From: Tipula vernalis
Lineage: Eukaryota > Arthropoda > Insecta > Diptera > Tipulidae
NCBI GenBank assembly: GCA_958295665.1
Contig: OY282558.1
Span: forward strand, 62,174,789-62,238,788
Reading direction: 5' to 3'
Length of the DNA: 64,000 nucleotides
Positions 23,557 to 35,311 of the stretch are shown piece after piece (within the stretch, counting starts at the first letter, position 1; the number at the start of each line of letters is the position of its first letter). A program made the translations under genes and the position numbers. Under the pieces are notes generated by a model. The model was not told where the DNA came from. It did not search any database and was given only the letters and a program-made list of their open reading frames with translations.

Positions 23557-23730
23557 TTTACGATGTCCGTTTTTATGACATTTCTCGCAAATTTCTTTAA
23601 ACGCTAGACAAAGATTTTTGTCATGTTTCTCTCCGCAACGCGAGCACTTTTTTTTCTTTTTTTTACAAAATTTACTGCATTTTCGTCGAAGTTATTTAAT
23701 GAAAACTCTTTGATTTGACTGCCCGTTAAT

Positions 23731-23997
23731 TCAGCAGATTGTCCAAGATTTTTCGCACGTTGTAAAGTCAGCTGATCTTCTGCTAAACAACTTTTCCCGC
23801 AACTTCTCGTCTTGAATTCCGAACACTATCTTATGGCGTATAAACTCGTCTTTCATTTCCTTGAACGCACATTTATTTGCTTGCGTGGTTATACGTGTTA
23901 TAAAATCACTAAATTTCTCAAACTCCGATTGAAACATCTTGTTAAATGTAAAACGTTCAAAAATAATATTTTGTTTTGGAATAAAATACTCAGCAAA
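23731..23997 (-). pseudogene. gypsy gag, middle part
   Basis: FAEYFIPKQNIIFERFTFNK, then SDFITRITTQANKCAFKEMK and DEFIRHKIVFGIQDEKLREK: the retrotransposon Gag core just after the transposon insertion site. The cysteine-histidine knuckle region lies around 23,565-23,650, after which frames break. Confidence 0.75.
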
Positions 23998-24295
23998 GGA
24001 CAATGTTAAAAATAGCCGATTTTTGGATTATCCGGGGGAATCATAATCAATAAAAAAATCAATTGACTATTGTTAATTAACATTAGAAATGACCCAGAAA
24101 TACGTCAGATAGCTGGGGAAATGTCGCTACTACCCCTAAACCTATATAAACTACCCTTAAATAGCTTTAAATTGATAATCATTAATTATTGTTATAAAAT
24201 TCGTGTAAAATGAAAAAAAAAATGCTTAAAAATGATTTGAACAGACAGTATGTCAACGTAAAAAGTGATAAATGACTGTAAAAGTGCCCATTCAA
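23998..24295 (+). repeat. Left terminal inverted repeat of the DNA transposon
   Basis: 298 bases; contains GATTATCCGGGGGAATCATA, CAGATAGCTGGGGAAATGTC, CATACTGTCTGT-type strings (as reverse complement) and ends near CCCATTCAA. Confidence 0.85.
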
Positions 24296-24641
24296 TGGCG
24301 AAATAGCGCCAATTGTTCTCACTTTGCGAGCGCGTACTGAAAAAATGGCAATTTATCCTTGCGCCCATTTTTCGGGTCGCAATAGTATAAATGAACCTTA
24401 AAAGTGATTAGTACCTGAAAATCGTCGAATTAAAGTAACCTTAGTATAGTGTATTTCAAAGTATACATCTGTTTAAAAAAAAAAAAATAATATTAAAAAT
24501 TAGTAAAAAGGACCATTCGGCCACTTATTGTGTTTTCCAGAACGCACCACGAGGAGGCGATCCTTTTTACGTTCCACGTTTTTTTTTCTATGTACACTTC
24601 GATTTTATTCTAATTTAAAGACTTTTAGACTTAAACTTTTA

Positions 24642-26644
24642 TTATTCAGAGTTCTCTTCTGGTTCACTAGGATTTTCATCATATCTTAAGTCAAAAACTT
24701 CTGAATGATCTGGTGCTGTTGGAATATGCTGCAAATATCTTGCGAATCCAAAGAACCATAAAAATAGCATTATGTGAGAACAGCATCCAACAACTCTTTT
24801 CCCTACTTTACAACCACAAGTATGTCCTATTATGGCATCTACTGATTGTTTCGTTTTATCAATCAAAATAAAAACAAAATATTTCGTGCTTGAAGAGTAT
24901 CTTGAGTTGACTCGTACTTTTATTAGTAGAGCATTTTTAGGGTCAATATTTATATTGTATGACTCATAATTAATATTTAGATTTTCTTTGGAAACAAAAA
25001 ATTCAAAGTCTCCGTCTTCATTTAAGTGATCTGAATAATAGTAAGGTGCCAGTTTTAATTGGTATGTACCGCAACCATAAAATACAAGGTCTTGCTTTTC
25101 AAGACGCGGAAACTCATCAAAAGAAGTAGATTCCATTCGCTCAAATGATGATGTGCGCAAATGCAAATTCAAATCTGATACTAGTTTTGAAAGCATATTA
25201 TCCTGATTTAACAAGGTGATCATTCTTTTCGCTATTTTGATATCAAAATCGCTACTAACAACTGGAGTGAATGTTAGGTTGTAGATGGCACATGCAATTA
25301 CAAAATCATCATACGCTGTTTCTACAACAGTATTCCGTATTGTATTTTCGAAATAATGATTTTTCCTATTTACTCTACCATTCACCACTTCAGTTATGTA
25401 ACGATTTTTTGTCACTATTCTGGATATATTTGCTTGTTCAACTGTAAGTGGCTTCTTATGATCAGAGAATGCTGGAATCCTAGCTACAAAACCTTTTTTT
25501 GTATTTCTTCCACTGAGTCACGAAAGCCTCTGTCTACGATAAAAACATCTTCATTCTGAAATTGTGTCCAAATTGGCCATTTTAATAGTCTGTTAAGGAT
25601 CGTGGCATCATTTTCACTACCAGGAAATGGTCCCCATACACCTGCGATTCTTCCATTAGGATAAACCGCCACCATTGGCTTTAAAAGATTATAATGTTTA
25701 TGAACAGACCAACTGTTTCGCTGAAACTGAAAATCGAAACTCTTTTCAATTTTCAAATAAGTTCCATCAAATATGATGGCTCCTTTATTTGAAAAATCTT
25801 TGAAACTTCTGTTTGATTAGGAATTATAGAATCTCTAGACTCAGCAAAAGTTAAATATTTTTTTCTGAAAGCCTGCAATAAAACATTTCGAATGGTTGCA
25901 CAGTAGTTACTTACTGTTTGCCTGGTAAAATTGTATTTATTTTGCAACTCTTCAAAAGTGTATCCTCTTCTAATTCGAGATAAGTATAATCCTAGAGCCA
26001 TCTCATTATTATGGGTTCGTATATCTTTAATGAAATCTAATATTATTTTAAAAGAGTCATGATTTACGCCAGTTTCAAAATGTAATTCTGTTGGTTGCAT
26101 TTTTAAAAAAGATCGAGGCCTCAGTTTTACTTCACGCTCCTCAATAACCATATTTTTTAAGGTGTATAAAAGAGATTTAACTTCTTCCGAATTCATAGAT
26201 GCATTTGGTTGGTTATCAACGAAGTTTTCAGGAATTTTTATTCCATGATTAGTTTCATGACCATTACAGATTCTGTTACCATACGGTACATAAATATCGG
26301 TTTTTACAAAAATTTTAACACATTCTTCTTTACTGAGCCGTCTAAGATTTAAGTAAACAGACTTTATGATTTTTGCTCGTCCTTTTAATGTCTAAAACTA
26401 TTTTATTATCGTCAACTAACTGAATCCTTGCAACGTCATCATTAACTGATTCAATAGAGCAAGCTTCTGATCTTTCGTCATCAGGATGATTATTATCAGT
26501 ACTATCCTGACGTTTTATTTTCTTGTAGCACTTTGTGCATTCGTATTCAAGAGGATTTTCTGAAACTTCGTGGAAATGTGATCCACGTCTCCTTTTGGCA
26601 AGAGATTTATTGCAAACTCGACATTGCATTTTAAAAAAGTTCAA
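24642..26644 (-). pseudogene. DDE_4-family transposase with N-terminal zinc finger and SWIM-like C-terminus
   Basis: About 650 codons in four pieces. 26,644-26,342: N-terminal CxxC zinc-binding region (MQCRVCNKSLAKRRRGSHFH, YECTKCYKKI). 26,340-25,753: linker and helix-turn-helix-like part (RIRRGYTFEELQNKYNFTRQ), after a frame change near 26,380. 25,800-25,484: DDE core, with IIFDGTYLKI (first Asp), NLLKPMVAVYPNGRIAGVWG, GSENDATILNRLLKW and FIVDRGFRDS (second Asp). 25,480-24,642: ITEVVNGRVN (acidic residue plus conserved NGR) and the C-terminal HTCGCKVGKRVVGCCSHIML, a SWIM-like C-x-C...C-x-H. Three frameshifts are needed; the one near 25,495 lies in a 7-base A/T run. It resembles IS5/ISL2EU/Harbinger-type cut-and-paste transposases; the SWIM end makes ISL2EU my best guess. 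It is inactive as it stands. Confidence 0.75.
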
Positions 26645-26649
26645 TAAAA

Positions 26650-28445
26650 TGATTAATTAAAAGCTAAATAAAATCTTAAGTAAATTAAAAATAATTTAGT
26701 TTATTAAAAATAAGGAAAAGTTTTAAATATTTTTTTTTATTTTTTGATAATAATTTTATTTTCCATCAATTATTATTTTCCGAAAACCTAATTAAAAAAA
26801 ATATTTAAGGTAAAAATAAATATCTTTTGAGAAAATGTTATAAAAATAGTTTTTGCAAGTTTGACTTAATAACAACTCGAAGGATTGTTTATTTAATCAA
26901 ACCAATTTTTTGTATAATAAAGCTTATTTTATTATTTCTAAAACAAAATACAATAAAAAATTCTAGAATTAATTATTAGCGCTTAGCACACATAACACTT
27001 AATTTCTCAAAAATTCTAAGAACAAGCTAATAAATAGAAAATATAAAAGCCTTTGGCGTTCACTAATTTCACTAATTGCACTGACAGAAAATGACAGTTC
27101 AAAAATAAACAAATTAAAATGTACTAAATTATAACAAGCATTTTATTCTCCTAAATTATTCCGCGTGACCTCTAGTTATGAGCATTCTGAACTATAAATC
27201 AAAATGCTAAAAATACGAGTTCACTAAATTTACGCTATCGTAGTATGAGCTGCAAAAACAAAGGGAGAATTCATATAAAAGGAATTTTCCTATGCAATAA
27301 AAAACAATAATCATTTAACTGAGTCACGACGCACATCATTGTGTCGTGTATATAATTGATATTAAAATTAAAAATATTAACTACTAGCTTTTACTGAGCC
27401 GTTATATATGAGGCCAGTAAGTGAATAAAGCTAAATAAAGATTTATACAAAATAAATTGTAAATCTTTAAATAGAAATAAAATTGTGCAAAATAAAAAGA
27501 AAGAATTCCGAAACATAAATAAAAGCATTATAAAATAAATGTTGAATATTTAATTCTTTGTATAAGTGAAGCATACAATTATTATGGCGTGTAACCACCC
27601 ACACACCCGGCCATAAGCCCATTTAAATGTTTAAATGCTGTTTTCATGGAACATTTTTAAATGCATTTAAAATATTTTATAATTTCTTTAAACATTATTT
27701 GATAAAGAATATTCAGTTTTTAATAAATATTATTTTATGTTGAAGAGTTATCAAAAAAAATTTTCAGTAAAATCTTGGATCTTATTTTACTTGTTTTTTC
27801 TTATTTTGACTATAATCTATCATTTTTTTGCACTCCCGAGCGTAAAATTCGGGCGTAAACTTGGCACGGAATTTTCATTACTCTTTTTACGTCTAGGCAG
27901 GCAAAAAAAAAAAAGATTTTGTAAGCAACATGGGCGAAAAACTTTAGAAACTAGCACTTGTGCTAGTAATCACGCTAATATCAAAACTTTAGTGCCCTTG
28001 ATATCTAATATACTAGTCTGGCCCTACGCATTCTCCCGAAATATTCAAGCAAATATAATAAATAAGCTCACCATCAGTCTTTAAGAATTGCTTTTTTAAT
28101 TTTTAAGGTTTAATGGAGATGTTTGCAGACTACTCATTGCTCTTTAGATTGGCGTATTTTTTATTCGAATCCTTTCCAAACAATTTTATCAGTTAAACGA
28201 ATTTCTCAACAATAATTATTATTATCAATGATTGTATATTTTAGGCGGTAAAGGTGTATTTGTATAGTTTTAGGGTCACGAGTTATTTAATGAACTCAGG
28301 AGTCAATGTTCGTGTTTTTTGACAGTAATCTAATAATTTTTTTCTAGCAGTACGCGCTCCCGCAAATATTTAAGCATCAGCCACTTTAGAAGTCAAAATA
28401 AGCTCACCATTAGCTTTTAAAAGTAGTTATTTTAATTATTAGGGG
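26650..28445. other. Non-coding interior of the DNA transposon
   Basis: About 1.8 kb of AT-rich sequence between transposase and right TIR. A 115-residue open frame (27,737-28,084, +) with a hydrophobic N-terminal segment has no recognised family, and I regard it as chance. Confidence 0.5.
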
Positions 28446-28745
28446 TTGAATGGGCATGTTTACAGTTATTTATCACTTTTTACGTTGACATACTGTCTGT
28501 TCAATTCATTTTTAAGCATTTTTTTTTTTCATTTTACACGAATTTTATAACAATAATTAATGATTATCCATTTAAAGCTATTTAAGGGTAGTTTATATAG
28601 GTTTAGGGGTAGTAGCGACATTTCCCCAGCTATCTGACGTATTTCTGGGCCATTTCTAATGTTAATTAACAATAATCAATTGATTTTTTTATGATTTATG
28701 CGTTCCCCCGGATAAGCCAAAAATCGACTATTTTTAACATTGTCC
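28446..28745 (-). repeat. Right terminal inverted repeat of the DNA transposon
   Basis: 300 bases, inverse of the left TIR; starts TTGAATGGGCATG and ends AACATTGTCC. Confidence 0.85.
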
Positions 28746-28988
28746 TTTCTCCTCGATTTTCTCCATATCATTTTTATGCTCCTTTGGAAGATCGAAATTG
28801 TTGTAAATTGATATGCAATCTGGTCCAATCGAAGCCATAAAAATTGCCGCTTGCACCTGTTTTGCCTTCTTGGACAGCTCGGTAGCAATTCCGTAAAAAT
28901 CAAATTGCTGTTTCCACAATTTCCATGCCTCAAATGCATTCGTGTCATTAGAAAATATAAGAGATTTTGGGGGTTTGATGTCCGCCAT
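28746..28988 (-). pseudogene. gypsy gag, N-terminal part
   Basis: Begins MADIKPPKSLIFSNDTNAFE at 28,988, with the WKLWKQQFDFYGIATEL block typical of Gag of this gypsy type, and breaks at MEKIEEK where the DNA transposon begins. The reading continues at 23,997 with FAEYFIPKQNIIFERF. Confidence 0.75.
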
Positions 28989-29091
28989 TTTGTCTTTTTC
29001 TATTAAACACTCTCCAACACTATAACAAATTGTTTTATTATAATTACTAGTAATATATTAAAAAATAATTATTAACTTATTTTAGGTTTTT

Positions 29092-29109
29092 ATCCCACTT
29101 CTGACACCA
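29092..29109 (-). other. tRNA-Leu-type primer-binding site
   Basis: The plus strand reads ATCCCACTTCTGACACCA, identical as far as I recall to the 3' end of an insect tRNA-Leu including CCA; the minus strand is therefore an 18-base PBS immediately after the 5' LTR. Confidence 0.75.
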
Positions 29110-29283
29110 TGTAGTATTATAATACACAAAAGAGACATGTGTTTATCATGACAAGTAACTTTATTCTAGATTAAAGATGGTTTCCCTGCATCTGTAGTTA
29201 TATGACGTGTAGTACTACTAGTTTCCAATAACCCATGAAGCATATAACTACAGATGCAGGGTCTACACCAGCATCATACTACA
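29110..29283 (-). repeat. 5' LTR of the gypsy element
   Basis: 174 bases bounded by TGTAGTA and TACTACA inverted ends, directly abutting the primer-binding site at 29,092-29,109. It contains an inner inverted repeat (CCCTGCATCTGTAGTTATAT with ATATAACTACAGATGCAGGG). The outer boundary is inferred from the inverted termini, since the second LTR is missing. Confidence 0.65.
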
Positions 29284-29299
29284 TTAACTGGCAAAATTT

Positions 29300-29600
29300 G
29301 CCTCCAGTTCCCCGTGGAAAATTGTGGAAAATTCGCGAAACCCAAAAAAAAATATTTAAAATTGGTATAAAATCAGCCTCTACAATGCTATGTCTGGAGA
29401 TCGGTTGCATTGATCGCAGGAGAAAAACTTAGTTCAAGTTTCCAGTGGGAAATCTGGGAAAAATGTATTCAGCAAAAATCATTAGACGCATCATTAGACA
29501 ATCTATCTCCAGACATATGTAACTCTCTAGAGGCCGATTTTATACAAAGTTTCAAATGAATTTTGGAAAATCGAATTGCCCCAGATTTCCCACGGAAAGT
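29300..29600. repeat. Small fold-back sequence
   Basis: GTATAAAATCAGCCTCTACA near 29,364 with TATGTCTGGAGA, and its inverse TCTCCAGACATATG...AGAGGCCGATTTTATAC at about 29,508-29,552, enclose a ~105-base spacer. Weaker complementarity (TTCCCCGTGGAAA versus TTTCCCACGGAAA) extends outward. Confidence 0.5.
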
Positions 29601-30149
29601 TTATATTGCAATCCATGTATACGAAAATCTTGTTTTGCAAATGGTTGAGAATTAGCAGACACATTGTTTTGGGGGCGTTACAAAGTCCGAACGGATAACT
29701 TTGAAATAATAAAACGGTCGGTCCGGAACGGTAATCGCTATTTTAATCAATGCTATAGAGATAAATCAGGTTTGATCAAAACGGCTAAGGAATCCGTCGA
29801 TTTGCCAGCGCAAATACGTCCCTGAACATTACTTCAATCAACCGTCGGGCATCAAGACAAAGTCGCACTTTGCCACTCACTTTTCAGAACGGATGTCACC
29901 GCAGTACTCTAATAACTTGTTGATTCCTGATATGATGACAAAATAGTGCGATTTTTCTAAGGCATAAATTTGTAAATCAAGAATAAATAATGTTTAATAG
30001 TTGAAGTTCTTAAGTATCCGATAGAATGTGACGATTAGGATCCTCCATGTTAGAGTCAAAATAGGGTGAAATATGTTGAACTTCGGAAATCATTTTTGGC
30101 TCTATTCTAAATAGTTTTCAAAAGTCTGTACTTAAATATAGCTTTTGGC

Positions 30150-31345
30150 TTTTGTTTCAAACATATTCAAATACTCGCTCTTGCTGACCACCGGCTGTTT
30201 TTACTAGCGACGGATGATTTGGGATTTTGTTTCGGATCGGTATTTGTGGCAGTTTCGACTGAGTTTGATCTGAGTTGGAATTTCCTGCGAAGAAACACAT
30301 TCCCAAAATGGTGCGACCTCGGTTGTCTGTTTCCCTGACAACTGAAACAATTTGGCTTTTGGAACGCATTTGGAATGTCTCGATTGGTCTATTATAATAA
30401 ACATCAATATTATCTGGATCAAGTTGCTTCCGAGAGTTGAAAATTGCGTTTTTGGTTTGGAATTCGTATCGCTGGTTAATCTATATTTTCATTTAACTGA
30501 GAAATTATTTTGTCTAGATCTGCCGGGTCGTTTGAAAAGGCTGCTAAATTGTCCCTTAGTTGCACTGCAGTAACTATAAGGTCAAGTATTGCTGTTTATG
30601 TAATATTTGTAATTTGTCTGTTTTTTCTCCATCTTCTTGGTATCTGTTGCTTTGGCACGTTGCATTGAGCTTGAAGTTATAGATTAAATTGTCGGAGATT
30701 TCCTTCCAGTAGTTGCTCAGATCATAATGTACTACAATTTTCTATCTTGATGCTAGAAGTTGTAGTGTTCCAATTTCTTTAAAATACTCGTAGATGCCTG
30801 GTGAGTTGTTCCAGCGTGTTAGCTGGAAATTGCCTTTTGCCTCTGAGCCTATGAATCGGGTTGTTATTGTTGCGGCCCTTGACTTGAATCTCTCTTCTTC
30901 TTCCATCTGAGCCAACTGTAACTATTGTTGGCGAAAGTTGTTCCTTAATGTAAGATTGTTCTGTCAGCTATTTGAGTCGTTTTTGGATTCTTGATAGATA
31001 CTCGGAGCACCATTGTATGCAGAATTTTTGGGCATTTTGGTTATGAGGTTCCATCTTGTAATTCTCTTCAAGTTGGTCATGTCAGGCTCAGGCATAGCTA
31101 CACTATTGCTTTTTCTATTAGAAAATAGCCTGTTATCATCACCAGTTGTATTGTATCATTCTCTACGTCATTGGTCTGTTTAGCTAGCGGCCTTGATTTT
31201 GAACAAGTTTCGATTTGATTTAGAAGGGTTGTGAGCTTCTCAAAGGTCAATAAGTTGCCACCAATGGGGGGGGGGGGAATAAAGTATCACTCTGTTCCAC
31301 CTCCCGCAAATTTGCCAGCTGCTTCCTTTTGTTGTTGCATTAGTT
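30150..31345 (-). pseudogene. Old BEL/Pao fragment: integrase end and downstream env-like region
   Basis: On the minus strand 31,260-30,930 reads like the end of BEL/Pao integrase (LLTFEKLTTLLNQIETCSKS, then PEPDMTNLKRITRW), with the conserved GHF-type box blurred. Downstream (30,830-30,680) comes a block resembling the part of retroviral-like envelope proteins just before the fusion subunit (GTLQLLASR, HYDLSNYWKEI). I call it env-like only tentatively. Numerous stops and frameshifts show it is dead. The same fragment exists in unit B, so it predates the duplication. Confidence 0.55.
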
Positions 31346-31373
31346 GTTTGACGTCATTGTAGATAAAGCCGCT

Positions 31374-31882
31374 GAAAATTTAGAATTAAAGAAGATTGAA
31401 ACGGAGGTTGCTGAAAACCGCAAATTGATCAATACCTTGATAAATAAGTTGGGTGACGATTGTCAAAAGTTGTAGAGTCTGGCTCCAACTCCGTTAATTG
31501 CGAATCGCCGAGATTAGCGCAAGTTGTCGTAGGGACAGGCACACCTGTCAATTCGATTAAAACTGTTTCTATACCTGATAAGAAATATTTATATAACAGT
31601 CGTATTGATCCATCCGTCTCATCTGATTTGATTGTTAACTACATCTGTGAAAAACTGAAAAATTGCTCACCTGAGGAAATTAATTGTAAACTGTTACTCT
31701 CCAAAGACCGCATATTGGACAGTTCACTCACGTTCGTTTCCTTTAAAATTGGGTTGAAGGAGGCCCATTTCGACCTGCTAAATAACTCTAATGCTTGGCC
31801 TCCTGGTGTAATAATCCGGCCATTTACTAATTATCCACGCATAGCAAAAAACCGGACAGAGGGACCGTGTTTCAACATCTAA
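31374..31882 (+). pseudogene. LINE ORF1, 5' truncated
   Basis: A short coiled-coil piece (KAAENLELKKIETEVAENRK) ends at a stop near 31,475. A shifted frame starting at 31,460 then gives the conserved ORF1 C-terminal domain: SSDLIVNYICEKLKNCSPEE, then TFVSFKIGLKEAHFDLLNNS and NAWPPGVIIRPF, known from CR1-like ORF1 proteins. The 5' truncation is typical of LINE insertion. Confidence 0.7.
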
Positions 31883-31910
31883 AGTAACTTCCCCGTTACT
31901 GAAGACACCA

Positions 31911-34778
31911 TTGTTTACTCTTCGTAGCAGTGAAGCAGTTCCCCAGCCGCGGTCATTCTTAAATATCTACTACCATAATTCAAATAGTATCAGAGCCAAA
32001 TCAAAATCTCTGTATTTGTCAATTTTAGAGGAAGACTTTGATGTTATTTGCATTGTTGAAACGTGGTTAACAATCCACTTTAAAACTGAGGAGTATTTTC
32101 CGTCATCTTATGCTGTTTTCCGGAGGGACAGGCATCTGCAAAGGGACACTTACGAAAAGGGTGGCGGTATTGTAGTCGCAGTCTCTAACAAATATTCATC
32201 CAGTCTGATAACGTTGGCTAATTGCGTTACCGAAATTGTTACTGTACGTATACAATTCCATTCATATTCGCTGATCATCTGTGTTACATATATACCCTGC
32301 CATTCGAGTATGCCAGTTTATCAAAGGTTTGTGGGCACTGTCAAATCAAATATTGCTCCACTTCTTCAGCCGGAGGATCGTCTATTTATTTTTGGAGATT
32401 TTAACATTCCGAATATTGTGTGGGAATATGTTGATCACAATTTGACTCCTATTAACATGAACGATGAAATGGATAACTTCATCTCGGAAATATTTTCGTT
32501 GGGGTTAAAGCAATGTAACAGTGTTACGAATAATAGTGGTAATGTGTTGGATCTGGCTTTTGTACCATTTGATCATGAGGTGACCGTATCGACGTGTGAG
32601 GATTTGGCTGGATCGTCTAGTATTTTCCACTCTCCACTGAATATTTCAGTTATGTTTGAATGTTGCGAGTTAGTCGAAGAAAATGTTAATTCATGGACTT
32701 ACAACTTTATAAAGGGCGATTACAATTCTTTAAATGCATTTCTGGATACGTATGATTGGTCGTTTTTTTATGCTTGTAATAGTATTGATGACATGTTAAT
32801 CGAATTTTATAGAATTATTAATCTAGGTATTGAGAAATTTATCCCTAGACTGAAAGCTTTTAGCGTTAAGAAGGAACCGTGGTATAATAATGAGTTGATA
32901 AATCTAAAAAATAGAAAGGACAAGGCTCACAAGAAATATAAATTGCATCCTAATGTTGTTAATTACAACTCGTTTGATGTATTACGTAAGAAGTATATAT
33001 GTCTAAACCGATTTCTTTACAGCTGTTATATTCTGGAAATTGAATCATTAATTAAATCGAAGCCAAATAATTTTTGGCATTTTGTTAACTACAAAAGCAA
33101 GTCTAATGGTTGTTACCCTTCTACCATGTATTTGAACGACCGTTCCTGTGATAACATACAGGATACTTGTAATTTATTTGCTGATTTCTTTCAGAGTGTA
33201 TATAGTTCGAAATCAAATCTTGGTAATTTCAGTAATGTTGCAAGTAATTCTAAGTTTTCAATGTTTCGTCTGGAAGTGGATACTATACATATTAACCAAA
33301 GTACCGGTTTCGATTCTATTCCACCCATTTTTCTAAAATTAACCGGTAAGGTAATTTCTTCCCATATCTCCGTACTATTTAATAAAAGTCTCGCTAAGGG
33401 TTACTTTCCTATTGCATGGAAACGCTCACTTATTAAGCCGATTTTCAAATCCGGATCTCGAAGCGATGTCGGATATATTCTTTAAGTTTTACAAAAGCTT
33501 TTTGAGAAACTAGTTAAAGATCAATTATTCTTTCATGTTAAGACTTTCATTTCTTCCAAACAACATGGATTTTTCCCTGGTAGGTCAACTATTACTAATT
33601 TAGTTTTGTTTACTAATTGTATTTCAAGGGCTCTATTAAATGGTAATATTGTGCAGGTCGTTTACACTAATTTTTGTAAGGCTTTTGACAAGATCGATCA
33701 TGACTTGCTGTTGCGAAAACTTATTTCATTGAATTGTAACTACTTGCCAGTTGATTGGATTAGATCTTATCTAAAATCCAAAACTCAATTTGTGAAAATT
33801 GGCAGCTTCACTTCAAGAGTGATTGATGTTTCTTCAGGAGTCCCTCAAGGCAGCCATTTCGGTCCCATGCTCTTCATTCTTTTCGTAAACGATGTGGTCA
33901 ATTGTCTAAGTCATTCCGACATTCTCATTTATGCGGACGATATAAAAATCTTCAAAACTCTTTCTTGCGCCAATGATGCACTTGACTTTCAGTCTGACCT
34001 GACAAACTTCAAGGCTTGGTGTACATCGCATAATTTGATTCTAAACATCTCCAAATGCAAAACAATGTGTTTCACCCGCGTAGTCTTACCCACTAGTTAC
34101 GATTACTTCTTTGATGGTTGTAGTATTGAAACTGTTGATACTTTTAAAGATTTAGGTATAACCTTTACTTCGAATTTATCGTTCCATAAACATGTTGAAG
34201 GTTGCATTTCTAAAGCGAATTCTATGCTTGGATTTGTTAAAAGGTTTGCTAAGGATTTTCATGATCCTTACGTGATTAAAACTTTATATGTCTCTTTTGT
34301 TCGTTCATTGTTGGAATATGGTGTTGTAATATGGAATCCGTTTTATATTAACTATTCAGATCGCATAGAAAGGGTTCAGAAGCGATTTTTAATGTACGCA
34401 CTACGAAGGTTGCCTAGAGATGCGAATGTACCTGCTTTCATACTCTCAGCGTATCGAGGTAGATGTAAATTAATAAATATGGAGCCGCTATTTATTCGTA
34501 GAATTGAAATTAGCGCAATGTTTGTTCGAGATTTATTGGTGTCTAAAATCGATTGTTCGGTAATTTTGAGTTTGCTTGATATATATACTCCATTACGTGT
34601 GCTGCGCGATAAAGATTTCCAAATTAAGTTGCCGTTTTGTAGGCAAAACTACGGTAAATGTGAGCCGGTTTATAATTCTTCTGCTTCCTTTAATAAAGTA
34701 CGGCCGGCTTTTGACTTTAATCAGTCTAGAAATGCATTTAAGGAATTGATGTCGAAGCTTCTTTTGAATTATTGGTAA
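31911..34778 (+). pseudogene. LINE ORF2: endonuclease plus reverse transcriptase
   Basis: 31,911-33,485 holds the endonuclease: IYYHNSNSIRAKSKSLYLSI, DVICIVETWLT, RDRHLQRDTYEKGGGIVVAV, and FIFGDFNIPNIVW with the catalytic D-N pair. The RT begins near 33,330 (PIFLKLTGKVISSHI, AWKRSLIKPIFKSGSRSDV). A stop at 33,483 with a small deletion removes the YRPISILP-type motif, and the same frame continues to 34,778: motif A YTNFCKAFDKIDHDLLLRKL, motif B SSGVPQGSHFGPML, motif C LIYADDIKIF, thumb and C-terminal tail ending NYW. In motif A an Asn stands where these enzymes normally have the first catalytic Asp (YTD). The clade is CR1/Jockey-like, based on the absence of RNase H and the tail type. Confidence 0.85.
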
Positions 34779-34873
34779 TCTTTGTAATCTTTACATTATA
34801 TAATTTTATTAAATTTCTTATTTAAGTGATGTAACCAGTTATGTATAAGTTGGTAATAAATAAATAAATAAAT

Positions 34874-35311
34874 TCTCATGTTTGTTAGCTTGGATTGCCA
34901 TTGTAGCCATTCATGTATAAAGACAGCATCGTCTCCCATTGTGTAACTTTAAATTGTTTGGTCACGCTCGGTTGGTAATATACTGTTGTTCTCTGGCTTG
35001 GTGCTTGCAGCTAGCTGTAGTTCTTTATTATTCAAGTTGATTATTGGATATGTTGAATGCTTTAACTATATTCCCCCAAAAGTGTGTTATTTGGCAGCTG
35101 GCTTGGGTTTTTCCATATCACATTCAGATATCAAGTTGGCTTCGAATGTCTTGTGTTTTTGTGGTTTTCCTTTTATCCAACCTAACGGTACCATTGTGTC
35201 AGTCCAGCAGAATATATTTTCCTCGTTGTTTGGTGTTAAATCGCCGCGTTCAATTCCAACATTGGTAGTGAGATTGTTTGATTTAGCGCTCCATCTTTGT
35301 TTTTTGCTGAC
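34874..35311 (-). pseudogene. Old BEL fragment of unit A: RNase H middle
   Basis: Minus strand: IFCWTDTMVPLGWIKGKPQK then HKTFEANLISE (about 35,210-35,100), the second half of BEL/Pao RNase H (WTDS...LAW...K.FVANR). Its first half (ELHGFCDAS) lies at 42,265-42,300 on the other side of the younger BEL element, which splits this domain. Confidence 0.7.

Larger units (their letters stand above)
23998..28745 (-). mobile_element. 4.75 kb DNA transposon with ~300 bp TIRs
   Basis: The element begins GGACAATGTTAAAAATAG and ends with the reverse complement. Terminal inverted repeats extend 23,998-24,295 and 28,446-28,745 with about 90% identity by eye. It sits in the gypsy gag between codons that read continuously across it (MEKIEEK and FAEYFIP); flanks are GCAAA and TTTCTC, with no clear target duplication. 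It carries a DDE transposase on the minus strand (26,644-24,642). The AT-rich remainder (26,650-28,445) has no gene. Confidence 0.8.
21304..29283 (-). mobile_element. Ty3/gypsy retrotransposon, split by a DNA transposon
   Basis: In minus orientation: 5' LTR 29,110-29,283 (starting TGTAGTATTATAATAC and ending ATACTACA on the plus strand), a tRNA-Leu-type primer site, gag (28,988-28,746 and 23,997-23,731), protease (23,556-23,164), an RT fragment (23,139-22,930), then RNase H end plus integrase (22,925-21,304). A 4,748-bp DNA transposon lies inside gag. The RT catalytic core is deleted. No 3' LTR was found. Confidence 0.8.
31346..34873 (+). mobile_element. CR1/Jockey-like LINE inserted in unit A
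   Basis: A non-LTR element in plus orientation with a 3' (TAAA)n tail at 34,855-34,873. It interrupts the old BEL fragment: unit B reads continuously from TTCCTTTTGTTGTTG to CTTGTTAGCTTGGA (about 48,200-48,230), whereas in unit A these strings are at 31,325 and 34,882. It contains an ORF1 remnant and an ORF2 with endonuclease and RT but no RNase H. Confidence 0.85.

Noticed and set aside
27737..28084. 115-residue frame with a hydrophobic N-terminal segment inside the DNA transposon
   Set aside because: Low complexity, opposite orientation to the transposase, no recognisable motif.
31266..31277. 12-base G run as a regulatory motif
   Set aside because: In unit B the same place has a longer mixed G-rich sequence; likely a degraded simple repeat.
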